Positions 8,814 through 17,667 of a stretch of DNA of 64,000 nucleotides are shown piece by piece. Position 1 is the stretch's first letter, and each line of letters opens with the position of its first letter. A model generated the notes under the pieces. That model worked only from the letters and a program-made list of their open reading frames with translations, was not told the DNA's origin and made no database searches. The position numbers were made by a program, and so were the translations under genes. Origin of the DNA: CAIYYX01 sp035530135 (GTDB lineage Bacteria; Pseudomonadota; Gammaproteobacteria; Burkholderiales; Rhodocyclaceae); assembly GCA_035530135.1 (NCBI GenBank), contig DATKVJ010000121.1, positions 1-64,000 of the forward strand, in the 5' to 3' direction.

Positions 8814-10349
8814 ATGCGCAATGTGCAGAAATTGGCGGCCGTGGGCGTGGCGGGCCTGTCCGGCGGCATCTGCGTCCTGGGCTGGGCTCCCTCGGGCTGG
8901 TGGCCGTTGCCGCTCCTGGCTTACGCGATCCTGTTCCGTCTGCTGCGGGCGACGCCGACGGCCCGGCTGGCCGGGGCGCTGGGACTGGCTTTCGGCCTGT
9001 CGCTGCATCTGGCCGGTCACGGCTGGGTACTGGCCGCATTGCACCGTCAATCGGGATTGGCGTTTGCCCCGGCGGCGCTCGCCACCATGGCATTCGTCTG
9101 CTATCTGGCGCTGTTCACGGCGCTGCCCTGCGCGCTCTGGCGGCTGTCCGTCGGGAACCGTGCCGAGAGAAAAGAAATCGCCGAGCCGCTCGCGGGTGCC
9201 CTGTTTGCGGCACTGATGACACTTGCCGAATGGAGCCGCAGTTTATTCTTCAACGGCTTTACCTCCCTTTCCCTGGGCTACAGCCTCGCCGACATCCCCT
9301 TGTCCGGCTACGCACCGATCGCCGGCGTCTATGGCCTCAGCTGTCTCGGCTATGGGGCGAGCGCCCTGCTGGCCGCCGGCCGCGGCGGCATTCGTTTCAG
9401 CGCCCTGGCGGTCGCGGCGACGGTAGCCGGTGGTCTTGCCCTGAGCGGCATAGCCTGGGTACAGCCGGCTGGGCCGGCGCTCCGTTTCCGCCTGGTCCAG
9501 ACCGGTGTGGCGCAGAGCCGGAAGTTCGATCCTCGCTACGCCGTCCGGCAGATGCGGCGCCTGCTGTTTCTGATCGAGCAGGGCCCCGCCGATCTGATCG
9601 TGACGCCGGAGACGGCCTTCACCGTGCCCTTGAACGACCTGCCCGGCGACACCCTGACGCGATTGCTGCGCTTCAGCCGGCGCAGCCACAGCCACCTGTT
9701 TCTCGGCGTCGCCACGACCTCGGCCAACGCCGAGGGGCACAACAGTGTCATCCAGATTTCCCCTGACACTGACACCATCGCGCGCTACGACAAGGTGCGG
9801 CTGATGCCCTTCGGCGAATACGCGCCGGCCGGCCTCGCCTGGTTTTCCGCCGCGCTCGACATCCCCCTGAAGGATCTGAGTCCGGGCTCCCCGGGGCAGC
9901 GCCCGCTGATCCTGGGATCGGCGCGCATCGGCACCCTGGTCTGCCACGAGGATCTGATCGGCCGGGATCTGGGCCGCTGGCTGCCGGAGGCGGGCCTGCT
10001 GATCAATCCGAGCAACCTCGCCTGGTTCGAGGGCAGCCTGGCCATCGGGCAGCGGCTGCAAATCGTCCAAATGCGAGCGCTCGAAGCCGGCCGACCGATC
10101 CTGCGCATCGCCAATACCGGGGTGACCGCCTTGATCGACCACCGCGGCCGGGTGCTCGAGCGCTTGCCCGCAATGCGGGAGGCGACGCTGAGCGGCCTGG
10201 TGCAGCCGATGCGGGGGCCGACACCCTACGCTCGCTTCGGCGACCTGCCGGTCGTCGCCGCCAGCGCCGCCTTTGCCCTGCTCTACTGGCTGATGCGCCG
10301 CCGGCCCCTGCCACGCGAGGCCGCCGGGGAGTCGCGACCTCGCTGCTGA
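8814..10349 (+). CDS. lnt: Apolipoprotein N-acyltransferase
   Basis: Lnt adds the third acyl chain to the N-terminal cysteine of lipoproteins in the inner membrane. The 511-residue protein has an N-terminal half of hydrophobic helices (to about residue 210) and a periplasmic nitrilase-type domain. The catalytic triad is visible as Glu in VTPETAF, Lys in YDKVRLMPFGEYAP and Cys in TLVCHEDLIGRD. A final TM segment precedes a short basic tail. The start is uncertain: ATG 8814 is used here, and an in-frame ATG at 8769 would add 15 residues. CHED in place of the more usual CYE at the nucleophile is slightly unusual. It stands alone ahead of gmk rather than in the usual ybeX-lnt pair. Confidence 0.87.
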   Translation: MRNVQKLAAVGVAGLSGGICVLGWAPSGWWPLPLLAYAILFRLLRATPTARLAGALGLAFGLSLHLAGHGWVLAALHRQSGLAFAPAALATMAFVCYLALFTALPCALWRLSVGNRAERKEIAEPLAGALFAALMTLAEWSRSLFFNGFTSLSLGYSLADIPLSGYAPIAGVYGLSCLGYGASALLAAGRGGIRFSALAVAATVAGGLALSGIAWVQPAGPALRFRLVQTGVAQSRKFDPRYAVRQMRRLLFLIEQGPADLIVTPETAFTVPLNDLPGDTLTRLLRFSRRSHSHLFLGVATTSANAEGHNSVIQISPDTDTIARYDKVRLMPFGEYAPAGLAWFSAALDIPLKDLSPGSPGQRPLILGSARIGTLVCHEDLIGRDLGRWLPEAGLLINPSNLAWFEGSLAIGQRLQIVQMRALEAGRPILRIANTGVTALIDHRGRVLERLPAMREATLSGLVQPMRGPTPYARFGDLPVVAASAAFALLYWLMRRRPLPREAAGESRPRC

Positions 10350-10428
10350 CAGGAATGGGCCGATCCGATATCCTGTCGGCGCAGCGGCGGGGCCGGCCTC
10401 GCCACGACATCCACACAGAGCCCCTCCA

Positions 10429-11058
10429 ATGACAGACTCGGGAACCAGCGGCACCCTTTTCATCGTCTCGGCGCCCTCCGGCGCCGGCAAGACCACCTTG
10501 GTGCGGCTGCTTCTTGAGCAGGACGAAGGAGTGCGCCTATCGGTCTCCTACACCACCCGCTCGCCCCGCCCCGGGGAACAGAATGGACGCGAATACCATT
10601 TCGTCGGCGTCGCGGAATTCCTTGCGATGAAGGAGCGCGGCGACTTTCTCGAATCGGCCGAGGTGCATGGCAATCACTATGGCAGTTCGCGCGTCTGGCT
10701 AGTGGAGCAGATGCGGGCTGGTCAGGACATCCTGCTGGAGATCGACTGGCAGGGGGCGCAGCAGGTCCGCCGGTTGTTTCCAGACGCGGTCGGCATATTC
10801 ATCATGCCGCCCTCCCTGGCCGAACTGGAGCGGCGTCTGCGCGGGCGCGGCTCGGACAGCGCCGAGGTGATCGAGCGTCGTCTGGCCGCCGCCCGGGAAG
10901 AGATGCGGCACGTAATCGAGTTCGAATACGTTATAATCAACAATCAGTTGCAAGAGGCGCTCGACGACCTTGTGGCGACGGTGCGCGCCTCCCGGCTGCG
11001 CCTGACGCAACAGCAGCATCGTCACCCCGAATTGTTCACGCCACATTTCCAGGAATAA
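10429..11058 (+). CDS. gmk: Guanylate kinase
   Basis: This 209-residue cytoplasmic enzyme converts GMP + ATP to GDP + ADP. The P-loop is SAPSGAGKTTL (residues ~13-23), followed by the GMP-binding segment SVSYTTRSPRPGEQNGREYHF and the ILLEIDWQGAQQVR core. Length and motifs are standard. It lies 4 bp upstream of rpoZ and then spoT, the classic gmk-rpoZ-spoT operon that links GTP supply with (p)ppGpp metabolism. Confidence 0.97.
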   Translation: MTDSGTSGTLFIVSAPSGAGKTTLVRLLLEQDEGVRLSVSYTTRSPRPGEQNGREYHFVGVAEFLAMKERGDFLESAEVHGNHYGSSRVWLVEQMRAGQDILLEIDWQGAQQVRRLFPDAVGIFIMPPSLAELERRLRGRGSDSAEVIERRLAAAREEMRHVIEFEYVIINNQLQEALDDLVATVRASRLRLTQQQHRHPELFTPHFQE

Positions 11059-11061
11059 GCC

Positions 11062-11268
11062 ATGGCCCGGATCACCATCGAAGATTGTCTGAAGCGCATC
11101 CCCAATCGCTTTCAGTTGACCCTGGTCGCCACCTATCGCGCCCGGCAAATCACGCTCGGCGGCACGTCCCAGGTCGAGGGCGACCGGGACAAGGCGACCG
11201 TCGTCGCGCTGCGCGAGATCGCCGCGGGCATGGTCGGCCTGGAACTCCTCAATCGCGGCCAGGCATAG
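11062..11268 (+). CDS. rpoZ: RNA polymerase omega subunit
   Basis: This 68-residue omega subunit helps assemble RNA polymerase and forms part of a ppGpp site. It starts MARITIEDCLKRIPNRFQL and contains the conserved VATYRARQI and DKATVVALREIA helices. The N-terminal arm matches the family, although position 17 onward reads NRFQLTLVATYRARQI where many homologues have an alanine-arginine pair. It is positioned between gmk and spoT with short spacers, as in most proteobacteria. Confidence 0.96.
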   Translation: MARITIEDCLKRIPNRFQLTLVATYRARQITLGGTSQVEGDRDKATVVALREIAAGMVGLELLNRGQA

Positions 11269-11288
11269 CGCCGCGATGAGATGAAGCG

Positions 11289-13481
11289 ATGGCCCCGCCG
11301 GTAGCCCAGCCCGCCGCCGAGGCCTCGTCCATTGCGCCGGAGTTTCATTCGCCCGTCGACATGGCGGAGGATCTTCGCCGCTTCAGCGCAAAGCTCTCCG
11401 CCTACCTCAAGCCCGAGGAAGTCGCCCGGGTCGAATCGGCCTACGTCTTCAGCGCCGCCGCCCATAGCGGCCAGGTCCGCTCCAGCGGCGATCCTTACGT
11501 CTCGCATCCGCTCGCCGTCGCCGGCACCCTGGCCGACTGGCACCTAGACCCCCAGGCGCTGACCGCCGCCCTGCTCCACGACGTGATGGAAGACACCGCC
11601 ATCACCAAACAGGAGATCGCCGACAAGTTCGGCAAGTCCGCTGCGGAGCTGGTCGATGGGGTCTCCAAGATCGACCGCATCGAGAACCAGTCCTACGAGG
11701 AAGCGCAAGCGGAGAACTTCCGCAAGATGCTGCTGGCGATGGCGCGCGACGTGCGCGTGATCCTGATCAAGCTGGCAGACCGTCTGCACAACATGCGCAC
11801 CCTGGGGGCGGTGGCCGCCGAGAAGCGCCGTCGCATCGCCCGCGAAACGCTCGACATCTACGCCCCGATCGCCAATCGGCTGGGTCTCAACACTCTCTAC
11901 CGCGAACTGCAAGAGCTGTCCTTCCTCCACCTCCACCCGCTGCGCCACAACGTGCTGGCCAAGGCCGTGAAGAAGGCGCGCGGCAACCGCCGCGAAGTGG
12001 TGGGCAAGATCATGGAGACGCTGCGCCAGCGCCTGCCCGAGGCCGGCATCGAGGCCGAGGTGATGGGCCGAGAGAAGCATCTCTACGGCATCTATCGCAA
12101 GATGCGCGAGAAGCACCTTTCCTTCTCGCAGGTGCTCGACATCTACGGTTTCCGCGTCATCGTCAAGGACGTTCCTACCTGTTACTTGGCGCTGGGCTCG
12201 CTTCACGGCATCTACAAACCGGTGCCGGGCAAGTTCAAGGACTACATCGCCATCCCCAAAGCCAACGGCTATCAATCCCTGCACACCACGCTGATCGGTC
12301 CCTACGGCACCCCGGTCGAGGTTCAGGTGCGCACCGCCGAGATGCACCACGTCGCCGAGAGCGGCGTCGCCTCGCACTGGCTCTACAAGGACGAGAGCGC
12401 CCTCTCGGCGCTGCAGCAGCAGACCCACAAGTGGCTGCAGTCGCTGCTCGAATTGCAGTCCGCCTCGGGCGACTCCGCCGAGTTCCTCGAACACGTCAAG
12501 GTCGATCTGTTCCCAGGCGAGATCTACGTGTTCACCCCTAAAGGCAAGATCCTCGGCTTGTCGCGCGGCGCCACGGCGGTGGACTTCGCCTACGCGGTCC
12601 ATACGGACATCGGCAACCGCTGCGTCGCCTGCCGCATCAACTTCGAACTGATGCCGCTGCGCACGGAACTGCGCAACGGCGACCGGATCGAGATCATCAC
12701 CGCCACGCACGCCAATCCCAACCCGGCGTGGCTGTCCTACGTCAAGAGCGGCAAGGCGCGCGCCCAGATCCGGCACTTCCTCAAGACGCAGCAGCAGGGA
12801 GAGTCGGCGGCGCTGGGCGAGCGCCTGCTCGGCCAGACGCTCGCAGGCTTCGGCCTGCACTTGGCCGACATCGTCGCCGGGGTCTGGGAGCGTTTTCTGC
12901 GCGACCGCAGCGCCAAATCGAAACGCGACGTGCTCACCGATATCGGCCTGGGCAAGCGGCACGCGGCCATCGTCGCGCGCCGGCTCGCCGCCGCGCGCGA
13001 GGCCGAGGGCGGGACGCCGGTCGAGCACAAACCACCTGGCGCAATCGTGATTCGCGGCAGCGAGGGCCTCGCCGTGCAGCTGGCTAAGTGCTGCCGGCCG
13101 ATACCGGGGGACCCCATCGTCGGCATCATCCGCAAGGGTCAGGGCCTGATGGTGCATACCCACGACTGCCGCAGCATCGGCAAGAAGCACCACGAGCGGG
13201 ACAACTGGGTGGACGTCGAATGGGAACCCAACACCACGCAATTGTTCGAGGTCGGCATCCGCATCGTCGCCGAGAATCGCCGCGGCGTGCTGGCCAAGGT
13301 GGCGGCCGAGATCGCCGCCGGCGGCTCCGACATCCAGAACGTCAGCATGGATGACGACCGAGGCATGTACACCACGCTCAACTTTACGCTGCAGGTGGCC
13401 AACCGCGTCCATCTCGCGCGGCTCATGCGCGGGCTGCGCCATATTCCCGAAGTGCTGCGCATCACCCGCACCAAGGACTGA
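11289..13481 (+). CDS. spoT: Bifunctional (p)ppGpp synthetase/hydrolase
   Basis: This 730-residue Rel/Spo protein controls the stringent response. The N-terminal HD hydrolase domain shows GDPYVSHPLAVAG and ALLHDVMEDT, the intact metal-binding HD motif. The synthetase domain shows YGFRVIV and IAIPKANGYQSLHTT. TGS (IYVFTPKGKI), zinc-finger-like/helical and ACT domains (FEVGIRIVAENRRGVLAKVA) follow. The first ~25 residues are a non-conserved Ala/Pro-rich leader, so the true start could be slightly downstream at the Met of VDMAEDLRRFS. Hydrolase residues are intact, so this is SpoT/Rel rather than RelA. It forms an operon with gmk and rpoZ. Confidence 0.96.
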   Translation: MAPPVAQPAAEASSIAPEFHSPVDMAEDLRRFSAKLSAYLKPEEVARVESAYVFSAAAHSGQVRSSGDPYVSHPLAVAGTLADWHLDPQALTAALLHDVMEDTAITKQEIADKFGKSAAELVDGVSKIDRIENQSYEEAQAENFRKMLLAMARDVRVILIKLADRLHNMRTLGAVAAEKRRRIARETLDIYAPIANRLGLNTLYRELQELSFLHLHPLRHNVLAKAVKKARGNRREVVGKIMETLRQRLPEAGIEAEVMGREKHLYGIYRKMREKHLSFSQVLDIYGFRVIVKDVPTCYLALGSLHGIYKPVPGKFKDYIAIPKANGYQSLHTTLIGPYGTPVEVQVRTAEMHHVAESGVASHWLYKDESALSALQQQTHKWLQSLLELQSASGDSAEFLEHVKVDLFPGEIYVFTPKGKILGLSRGATAVDFAYAVHTDIGNRCVACRINFELMPLRTELRNGDRIEIITATHANPNPAWLSYVKSGKARAQIRHFLKTQQQGESAALGERLLGQTLAGFGLHLADIVAGVWERFLRDRSAKSKRDVLTDIGLGKRHAAIVARRLAAAREAEGGTPVEHKPPGAIVIRGSEGLAVQLAKCCRPIPGDPIVGIIRKGQGLMVHTHDCRSIGKKHHERDNWVDVEWEPNTTQLFEVGIRIVAENRRGVLAKVAAEIAAGGSDIQNVSMDDDRGMYTTLNFTLQVANRVHLARLMRGLRHIPEVLRITRTKD

Positions 13482-13520
13482 GGCCGCCCCCTCACTCATC
13501 ACTCGTCGAGAGAACATCAC

Positions 13521-13700
13521 ATGGCAAACTACGAATCGGAGCACACCAAGTTCATGCGCGAGTGGCTGAAGAGCCACCCGGAACAGGTCACTGAACAGCA
13601 ACGCGGCCGCGCGCTGTGGTGGGACAAAGGGCAGGATCTGGAGACGCTGCGCCGCCACCATGAGGCGCAGGTGCCGCAAAAGCCCTACTATTACGACTAG
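13521..13700 (+). CDS. DUF3460 family small protein
   Basis: This 59-residue protein starts MANYESEHTKFMREWL and ends QVPQKPYYYD, the pattern of the betaproteobacterial DUF3460 family, which has no known function. It is very polar, with a WWDKGQDLE segment and no signal peptide or membrane helix. It starts 39 bp after the spoT stop and precedes a terminator-like hairpin, so it is probably the last gene of the gmk-rpoZ-spoT unit. Confidence 0.85.
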   Translation: MANYESEHTKFMREWLKSHPEQVTEQQRGRALWWDKGQDLETLRRHHEAQVPQKPYYYD

Positions 13701-13709
13701 TGCCCGTAG

Positions 13710-13740
13710 TTATTCGCCGGGTGTTTTCCCCGGTGAATAA
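13710..13740 (+). terminator. Hairpin between the DUF3460 gene and modC
   Basis: Inverted repeat 13710-13721 with 13728-13740 (one G-T wobble) around a T-rich loop. It lies 10 bp after the DUF3460 stop, between converging genes, and could terminate transcription in both directions. No long T-run follows. Confidence 0.5.
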
Positions 13741-13788
13741 GCCAGGGCATTTATGCCGCGAAGCGGTACTTGTGCCGCGCAGCAGGTA

Positions 13789-14907
13789 TCAAGACTCCCA
13801 GGGCATCAGATGGATCGCCTGCGGCAGCAGTGTCACCAATGCCTCGGCCCCGGGGACGATCGCGTCCTGCCGGGCGATGTGGCTGGGCAACGAAAAGGCG
13901 AGGCGCGCGTCCCCCTGGGCTGAACGCAGCGTGACGTGGGTGAAGGGGCCTAGGGCGACGCAGTCCTCTATCCGCCCCCGCACCTGGTTGCTTCCCTCGC
14001 GCGCGGCTGCGTGGCCGCGCCTGTTGAGATGCACGCCCTCGGGGGGAATCGCCCAGAGCACCCGCGTTCCCGGCACCCAGTCAGATGCCCCGGCCACCTC
14101 CAGGTGCAGCCCGAGCGCCTCCAGTCGGGTCTGGGCGCGGCCGGAAGCCGCGATCACGACGCCCTCGAACAGGTTGGTGAGCCCGACCAGCCTGGCCACA
14201 GCGGCATTGGCCGGCCGCGTCATCACCGCCTCGGGCGGGCCACTTTGCAAGCTCGCGCCGTGGTGGAGCAGCACCATGCGATCGGCGAGCATGCGCGCTT
14301 CATCCAGGTCGTGGGTCACCAGCACGATCGGGATCGACAGTTCCCGGCGCAGTCGCGCCAGTTCCTGCTGCAGCTTGCGCCGCGTGACCTGATCGACGGC
14401 AGAGAACGGCTCGTCCAGCAGCAGCACCGCGGCGCTCGAACCGTCGCCGACGGCGCGAGCCAGGGCACGGGCCAGGGCGACGCGCTGCTGCTGGCCGCCG
14501 GACAGTTCTCCCGGCCGGCGCCGCTCCAGGCCGTGCAGATGGGCACGCGCCAGCCATTCCTGCGCCACCTCGCTGCGCTCCTTCGGCGGCAAGTGCCACA
14601 ACGCCATCGCGACGTTGTCCTGCGCCGTGAGGTGCGGTAGCAGCGAATAGCTCTGGAACACCATGCCGACGCGGCGCAACTGCGGCGGCAGCATGAGGCT
14701 CGACCCGGTGTCGAGCCAGGTGTCGGCGCCGCAGCTGATCTTGCCCTGCTGCGGCTTGGCCAGACCGGCGATGCAGCGCAGTACCGTGGTCTTGCCGCTG
14801 CCGGAAGGGCCGACCAGGGCGACCAGTTCTCCCGGCGCGCACGCGAGTTCGCAGTCCAGGGAAATCGGCGTGCGCTGGCGCAGCGCGACGATGAGTCCGT
14901 CAGCCAT
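13789..14907 (-). CDS. modC: Molybdate ABC transporter ATP-binding protein
   Basis: This 372-residue ATPase energises molybdate uptake. Walker A is GPSGSGKTT, the signature is LSGGQQQRVALARALA, and Walker B is VLLLDEPFSAVD, followed by the H-loop in VLVTHDLDEA. The C-terminal ~120 residues form a molybdate/TOBE-type (Mop-like) domain. The start at 14907 (MADGLIVALRQ) overlaps the end of modB by 8 bp, which shows coupling. No periplasmic binding protein gene (modA) is adjacent; it must be elsewhere. The transporter probably supplies the formate dehydrogenase at 2.8-7.3 kb and other Mo enzymes. No ModE-type site was identified. Confidence 0.88.
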   Translation of the reverse strand: MADGLIVALRQRTPISLDCELACAPGELVALVGPSGSGKTTVLRCIAGLAKPQQGKISCGADTWLDTGSSLMLPPQLRRVGMVFQSYSLLPHLTAQDNVAMALWHLPPKERSEVAQEWLARAHLHGLERRRPGELSGGQQQRVALARALARAVGDGSSAAVLLLDEPFSAVDQVTRRKLQQELARLRRELSIPIVLVTHDLDEARMLADRMVLLHHGASLQSGPPEAVMTRPANAAVARLVGLTNLFEGVVIAASGRAQTRLEALGLHLEVAGASDWVPGTRVLWAIPPEGVHLNRRGHAAAREGSNQVRGRIEDCVALGPFTHVTLRSAQGDARLAFSLPSHIARQDAIVPGAEALVTLLPQAIHLMPWES

Positions 14908-15583
14908 CGCGCCTGCCGATGCGGCGGGTGAGCAGATGGATGGCGCCGATGGCGGCAAAGGAGATCGCCACCAGCAGCGCCGACATCATTGCGGCGCCAC
15001 GCTCGTCGAAGGCCTGCACCCGATCATAGATGGAGATCGCCACGGTGCGCGTCTCTTCGGAGATGTTGCCGCCGACCATCAGTACCACGCCGAACTCGCC
15101 CAGGGTGTGGGCGAAGGTCAGTACGATCGCCGAGAGCAGTCCGGGCCAGGCCAAGGGCAATTCGACCCGCCACAGCGTGCGCCACGGCGACAGCCCGCAA
15201 CACCAGGCCGCCTCGCGCGCCGCCAGCGGGATGGCATCGAAGGAGCGCTGGATCGGTTGAACCGCGAAGGGCAGATTGAAGATCAGCGAGGCGACCAGAA
15301 GACCGTCGAAACTGAACACCAGGGAGCGGCCGGTCAGCACCGCGTACGCCCGGCCGAGCGGCGAGCCGGCACCCAGGGCGACGAGCAGGTAATAGCCCAG
15401 CACCGTCGGCGGCAACACCAGCGGCAACGCCACCAGCGCCTCGACCAGGCTCTTGCCCTTGAAGCCGGACCACGCCAGCGGCCGCGCCAGCAGCACGGCC
15501 AGCGGCAGGAGCAGCAGCGTGGTAGCGGCGGCGAGCTTGAACGAGAGGGCGAGCGCGGTCCAGTCCATCATCGCGGCGGCCAT
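14900..15583 (-). CDS. modB: Molybdate ABC transporter permease
   Basis: This 227-residue inner-membrane permease has about five hydrophobic segments. The EAA cytoplasmic loop is visible as PLAAREAAWCCGLSPWRTLWR, and LAHTLGEF-type sequence (FAHTLGEFGVVLMVGGN) is typical of ModB. An alternative start is the internal Met at 15568 (MDWTALAL), which matches the usual ModB N-terminus. Gene order is ferredoxin, modB, modC with overlaps or tiny gaps, so they form one transcription unit read leftwards. Confidence 0.88.
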   Translation of the reverse strand: MAAAMMDWTALALSFKLAAATTLLLLPLAVLLARPLAWSGFKGKSLVEALVALPLVLPPTVLGYYLLVALGAGSPLGRAYAVLTGRSLVFSFDGLLVASLIFNLPFAVQPIQRSFDAIPLAAREAAWCCGLSPWRTLWRVELPLAWPGLLSAIVLTFAHTLGEFGVVLMVGGNISEETRTVAISIYDRVQAFDERGAAMMSALLVAISFAAIGAIHLLTRRIGRRDG

Positions 15584-15592
15584 GAGCGCGGT

Positions 15593-15904
15593 TTACCGCG
15601 GGGCGGCGTCCGGATGGGCCAGGGTAATCGCCTGCGCCGGACAGGGCGCTACGCAGACGCCGCAGCCGGAGCATTTCTGGGAGTCGACTTCCGGGACCGC
15701 CGATGCCCCGAGCCGCGGACGAAAACGGATCGCCGCCGGCACGCAGACATCGGCGCAGATGCGGCAGACGGTGCCGCCGTGAGCCAGGCAAGATTCACCG
15801 ATGCGCGCCACGAGCAGCCAGGGCTCGGCGTGCGCGTCGCTGGAGGCGGCTTCCGGCTTGCGCTCGGACAGAATGCCGCACAGAAACTGGCGTCGGGTGA
15901 CCAT
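15593..15904 (-). CDS. Shortened NapF-like ferredoxin
   Basis: This 103-residue iron-sulfur protein resembles the C-terminal half of NapF. The segment CRICADVCVPAAIRFRP is the NapF-type third cluster region and CSGCGVCVAPCPAQAI is a full [4Fe-4S] motif. The N-terminus MVTRRQFLCG resembles the NapF start, but the two N-terminal clusters of usual ~160-residue NapF are absent, so an internal deletion or a distinct short subfamily is likely. NapF helps mature the periplasmic nitrate reductase NapA in the cytoplasm, yet no nap structural genes are in the window. Its stop is 9 bp from modB, suggesting a role tied to molybdoenzymes. Function beyond electron transfer is not supported. Confidence 0.7.
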   Translation of the reverse strand: MVTRRQFLCGILSERKPEAASSDAHAEPWLLVARIGESCLAHGGTVCRICADVCVPAAIRFRPRLGASAVPEVDSQKCSGCGVCVAPCPAQAITLAHPDAAPR

Positions 15905-16384
15905 CAGCGGATAGTGTCGCCGAGAAGCCCCTGGCTCAATGGCCCGGGCGCTTCCTCACGGATCTGGGCGCGAACTCGCGCAGGAGACTGCCCGCGACGG
16001 CTGATCTGAAAACGGGCGTGTTCATGGCGCTCATTGTACCAGCGGGGAAATGGAACTGCTTCGATCTTTGGGCGAGAACATCGCGGCAGCGCCGTTGGAT
16101 TGTGGCCCATGCCATGCACGAGGATGGCTCAGGCGCACGAATCCCGAAAGAGCCAGACGGCCCCTTCAGATTTATTCAAATTAATTATGCTTATTATCTA
16201 TACCGATAGTCTTATCCAAAGCCCACTGTAAGCTTACTAAAGCGATATTAAGCATAATTGATCTATATCAAGAAGCGACTTTATGCGGAACGACACTATG
16301 CAGCCACTCTAATAAAAAGATATCCGTGTCCCCAATTAAGCGGGCACGGCAAGTTCGGCAGTGCATTCAAGCGAGGGGGCGGTC
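15905..16384. other. Intergenic regulatory region upstream of the redox island
   Basis: About 480 bp between the divergent ferredoxin gene and the cytochrome pseudogene. No supported gene. The right half becomes A+T-rich and contains an FNR-type box (16258-16271). The short open frames here have no family resemblance or convincing ribosome-binding site. Confidence 0.6.
16258..16271 (+). promoter_or_regulatory. FNR/CRP-type box, perfect palindrome
   Basis: TTGATCTATATCAA matches the FNR consensus TTGAT-N4-ATCAA in both halves. The hexamer CACTAT at 16294-16299 is at the place of a -10 element if the box sits at -41.5. It would drive the pseudogene at 16385 and, by read-through, the Fe-S/NrfD/heptaheme cluster. 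Confidence 0.7.
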
Positions 16385-16737
16385 ATGCGAAATATCAAGC
16401 CGAAAATCGGGCTGACCTTACCATCGGTGATTCTTATTCCGGCGGCAACGATCACCGCGCATCAGGCGTTGGGCAACACGAGCCAGCGCAGCGGCGAGGA
16501 AGCGGTCAAGACCGTGCGCGCCCGTTGTCACGGCGCGGGGAAGAACGGCGCACCCAGAATTGGCGACGTGCAGGCCCGGAGTAAACGGGCGGCGCAGGGG
16601 CTCAGCGGTCTCGAGCAGCACGCGATCACGGTACCCGAAAAATGCCGGCGCGTGGCGGCACGGCCGACCTGACCGACGCCGAAATCCGCGGGGTGGTCAT
16701 CTACATGTTCAACCAGGGAGTCATTGCTGTGAAATGA
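16385..16737 (+). pseudogene. Decayed c5-type cytochrome c gene
   Basis: The frame from 16385 encodes a signal-like N-terminus and then SGEEAVKTVRARCHGAGKNGAPRIGD. This parallels the diheme cytochrome at 45176-45811, but the first heme cysteine is arginine (VRARCH instead of CxxCH). Near 16640 the reading frame shifts: MPARGGTADLTDAEIRGVVIYMFNQG, the rest of the domain, continues in another frame and stops at 16737. Loss of a heme ligand plus a frameshift indicates a non-functional copy. It retains one of the two heme domains of its paralogue. It lies directly behind an FNR box, so the promoter may now serve the downstream cluster. Confidence 0.75.
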
Positions 16738-16824
16738 CCCGAGGTGGTCCGAGAACCGCCTCGGCGCGCTGGTTGCGCACCGACGGCGTAAATCGAATTA
16801 CCCAAAAATGCAGGGGAGCGATTG

Positions 16825-17667
16825 ATGGCAGAGCGAGTTTATGGTTTTGATGGGGTTTCGCCGAGCAAGGGCAAGCCCGGACGCAAACGATACGCCATGG
16901 TGGTAGACCTGCGCCGCTGCACCGGCTGCAACGCCTGCACCTCCTCGTGCAAAACGGCTTTCGATGTCCCCTTGGGCGATTGGCGCATCTGGGTCGCAGA
17001 AGCGGAGTTCGGTGAGTTTCCGAATACCCGGCGCTCGGTGTTGCCACGGCTGTGCAACCAATGCGACGAACCCTCCTGCGTCCGCAGTTGCCCGACACAA
17101 GCCACCTTCAAGCATCCCGACGGCTTCGTGCTGCAACGCTACAACCGCTGCATCGGTTGTCGAACCTGCATGGTGGCCTGCCCCTACAATGCCCGGCACC
17201 TGCTTCCCGAGTACCGGCGCAACAGAAACAACCCCCGCAATGTCGCGGACAAATGCGACTTCTGCGTGGTGCGCGTGACCCGCGGCCTGGCACCGATCTG
17301 CGTCGCCTCATGCACCGGGGGAGCGATGGTATTCGGCGATATCAACGACCCACAAAGCGAAGTCGCACGTCTGCTGCGGGAGAGCAAGACCTTCAATCTG
17401 CGGGTAGAGCTGGGTACGGCGCCGCAGGTCTATTACATCGGCCTCACCGAATCGATCGGAGATCCCGAGTTCGCCTTTCACAACCGCAGCGCCCAGTTGC
17501 ACGAGCGCTACAACAGCTTCAAGCGCAACAGCGAGCTCGGCGGCGAGATGGCGGGCGACATCATCGACACGGACATGGGTTTCTGGGGCTTGATGAGACA
17601 CATCGTGCGGAATTTCTCGTCGTTCTTCGCGCAGGTGCCGCACAAATTTTTCAGGGGGCTGTACTGA
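16825..17667 (+). CDS. Four-cluster [4Fe-4S] electron-transfer subunit (PsrB/NrfC/QrcC-like)
   Basis: This 280-residue subunit is a DmsB/PsrB-type ferredoxin. Four cysteine groups are visible: CTGCNACTSSC, CNQCDEPSCVRSCP, CIGCRTCMVACPYNA and CDFCVVRVTRG...CVASC. It has no signal peptide, so it would travel with a twin-arginine partner such as the protein at 18635. The ATG at 16825 has a good GGGGAG site. Its stop overlaps the start of the NrfD gene (ATG inside TGATG), so the two are coupled. In this complex type it relays electrons between the NrfD membrane subunit and the molybdopterin-type subunit. Confidence 0.9.
   Translation: MAERVYGFDGVSPSKGKPGRKRYAMVVDLRRCTGCNACTSSCKTAFDVPLGDWRIWVAEAEFGEFPNTRRSVLPRLCNQCDEPSCVRSCPTQATFKHPDGFVLQRYNRCIGCRTCMVACPYNARHLLPEYRRNRNNPRNVADKCDFCVVRVTRGLAPICVASCTGGAMVFGDINDPQSEVARLLRESKTFNLRVELGTAPQVYYIGLTESIGDPEFAFHNRSAQLHERYNSFKRNSELGGEMAGDIIDTDMGFWGLMRHIVRNFSSFFAQVPHKFFRGLY

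Noticed and set aside
16018..16231. Short plus-strand open frames before the cytochrome pseudogene
   Set aside because: No ribosome-binding site, no family resemblance, and they overlap the promoter region.
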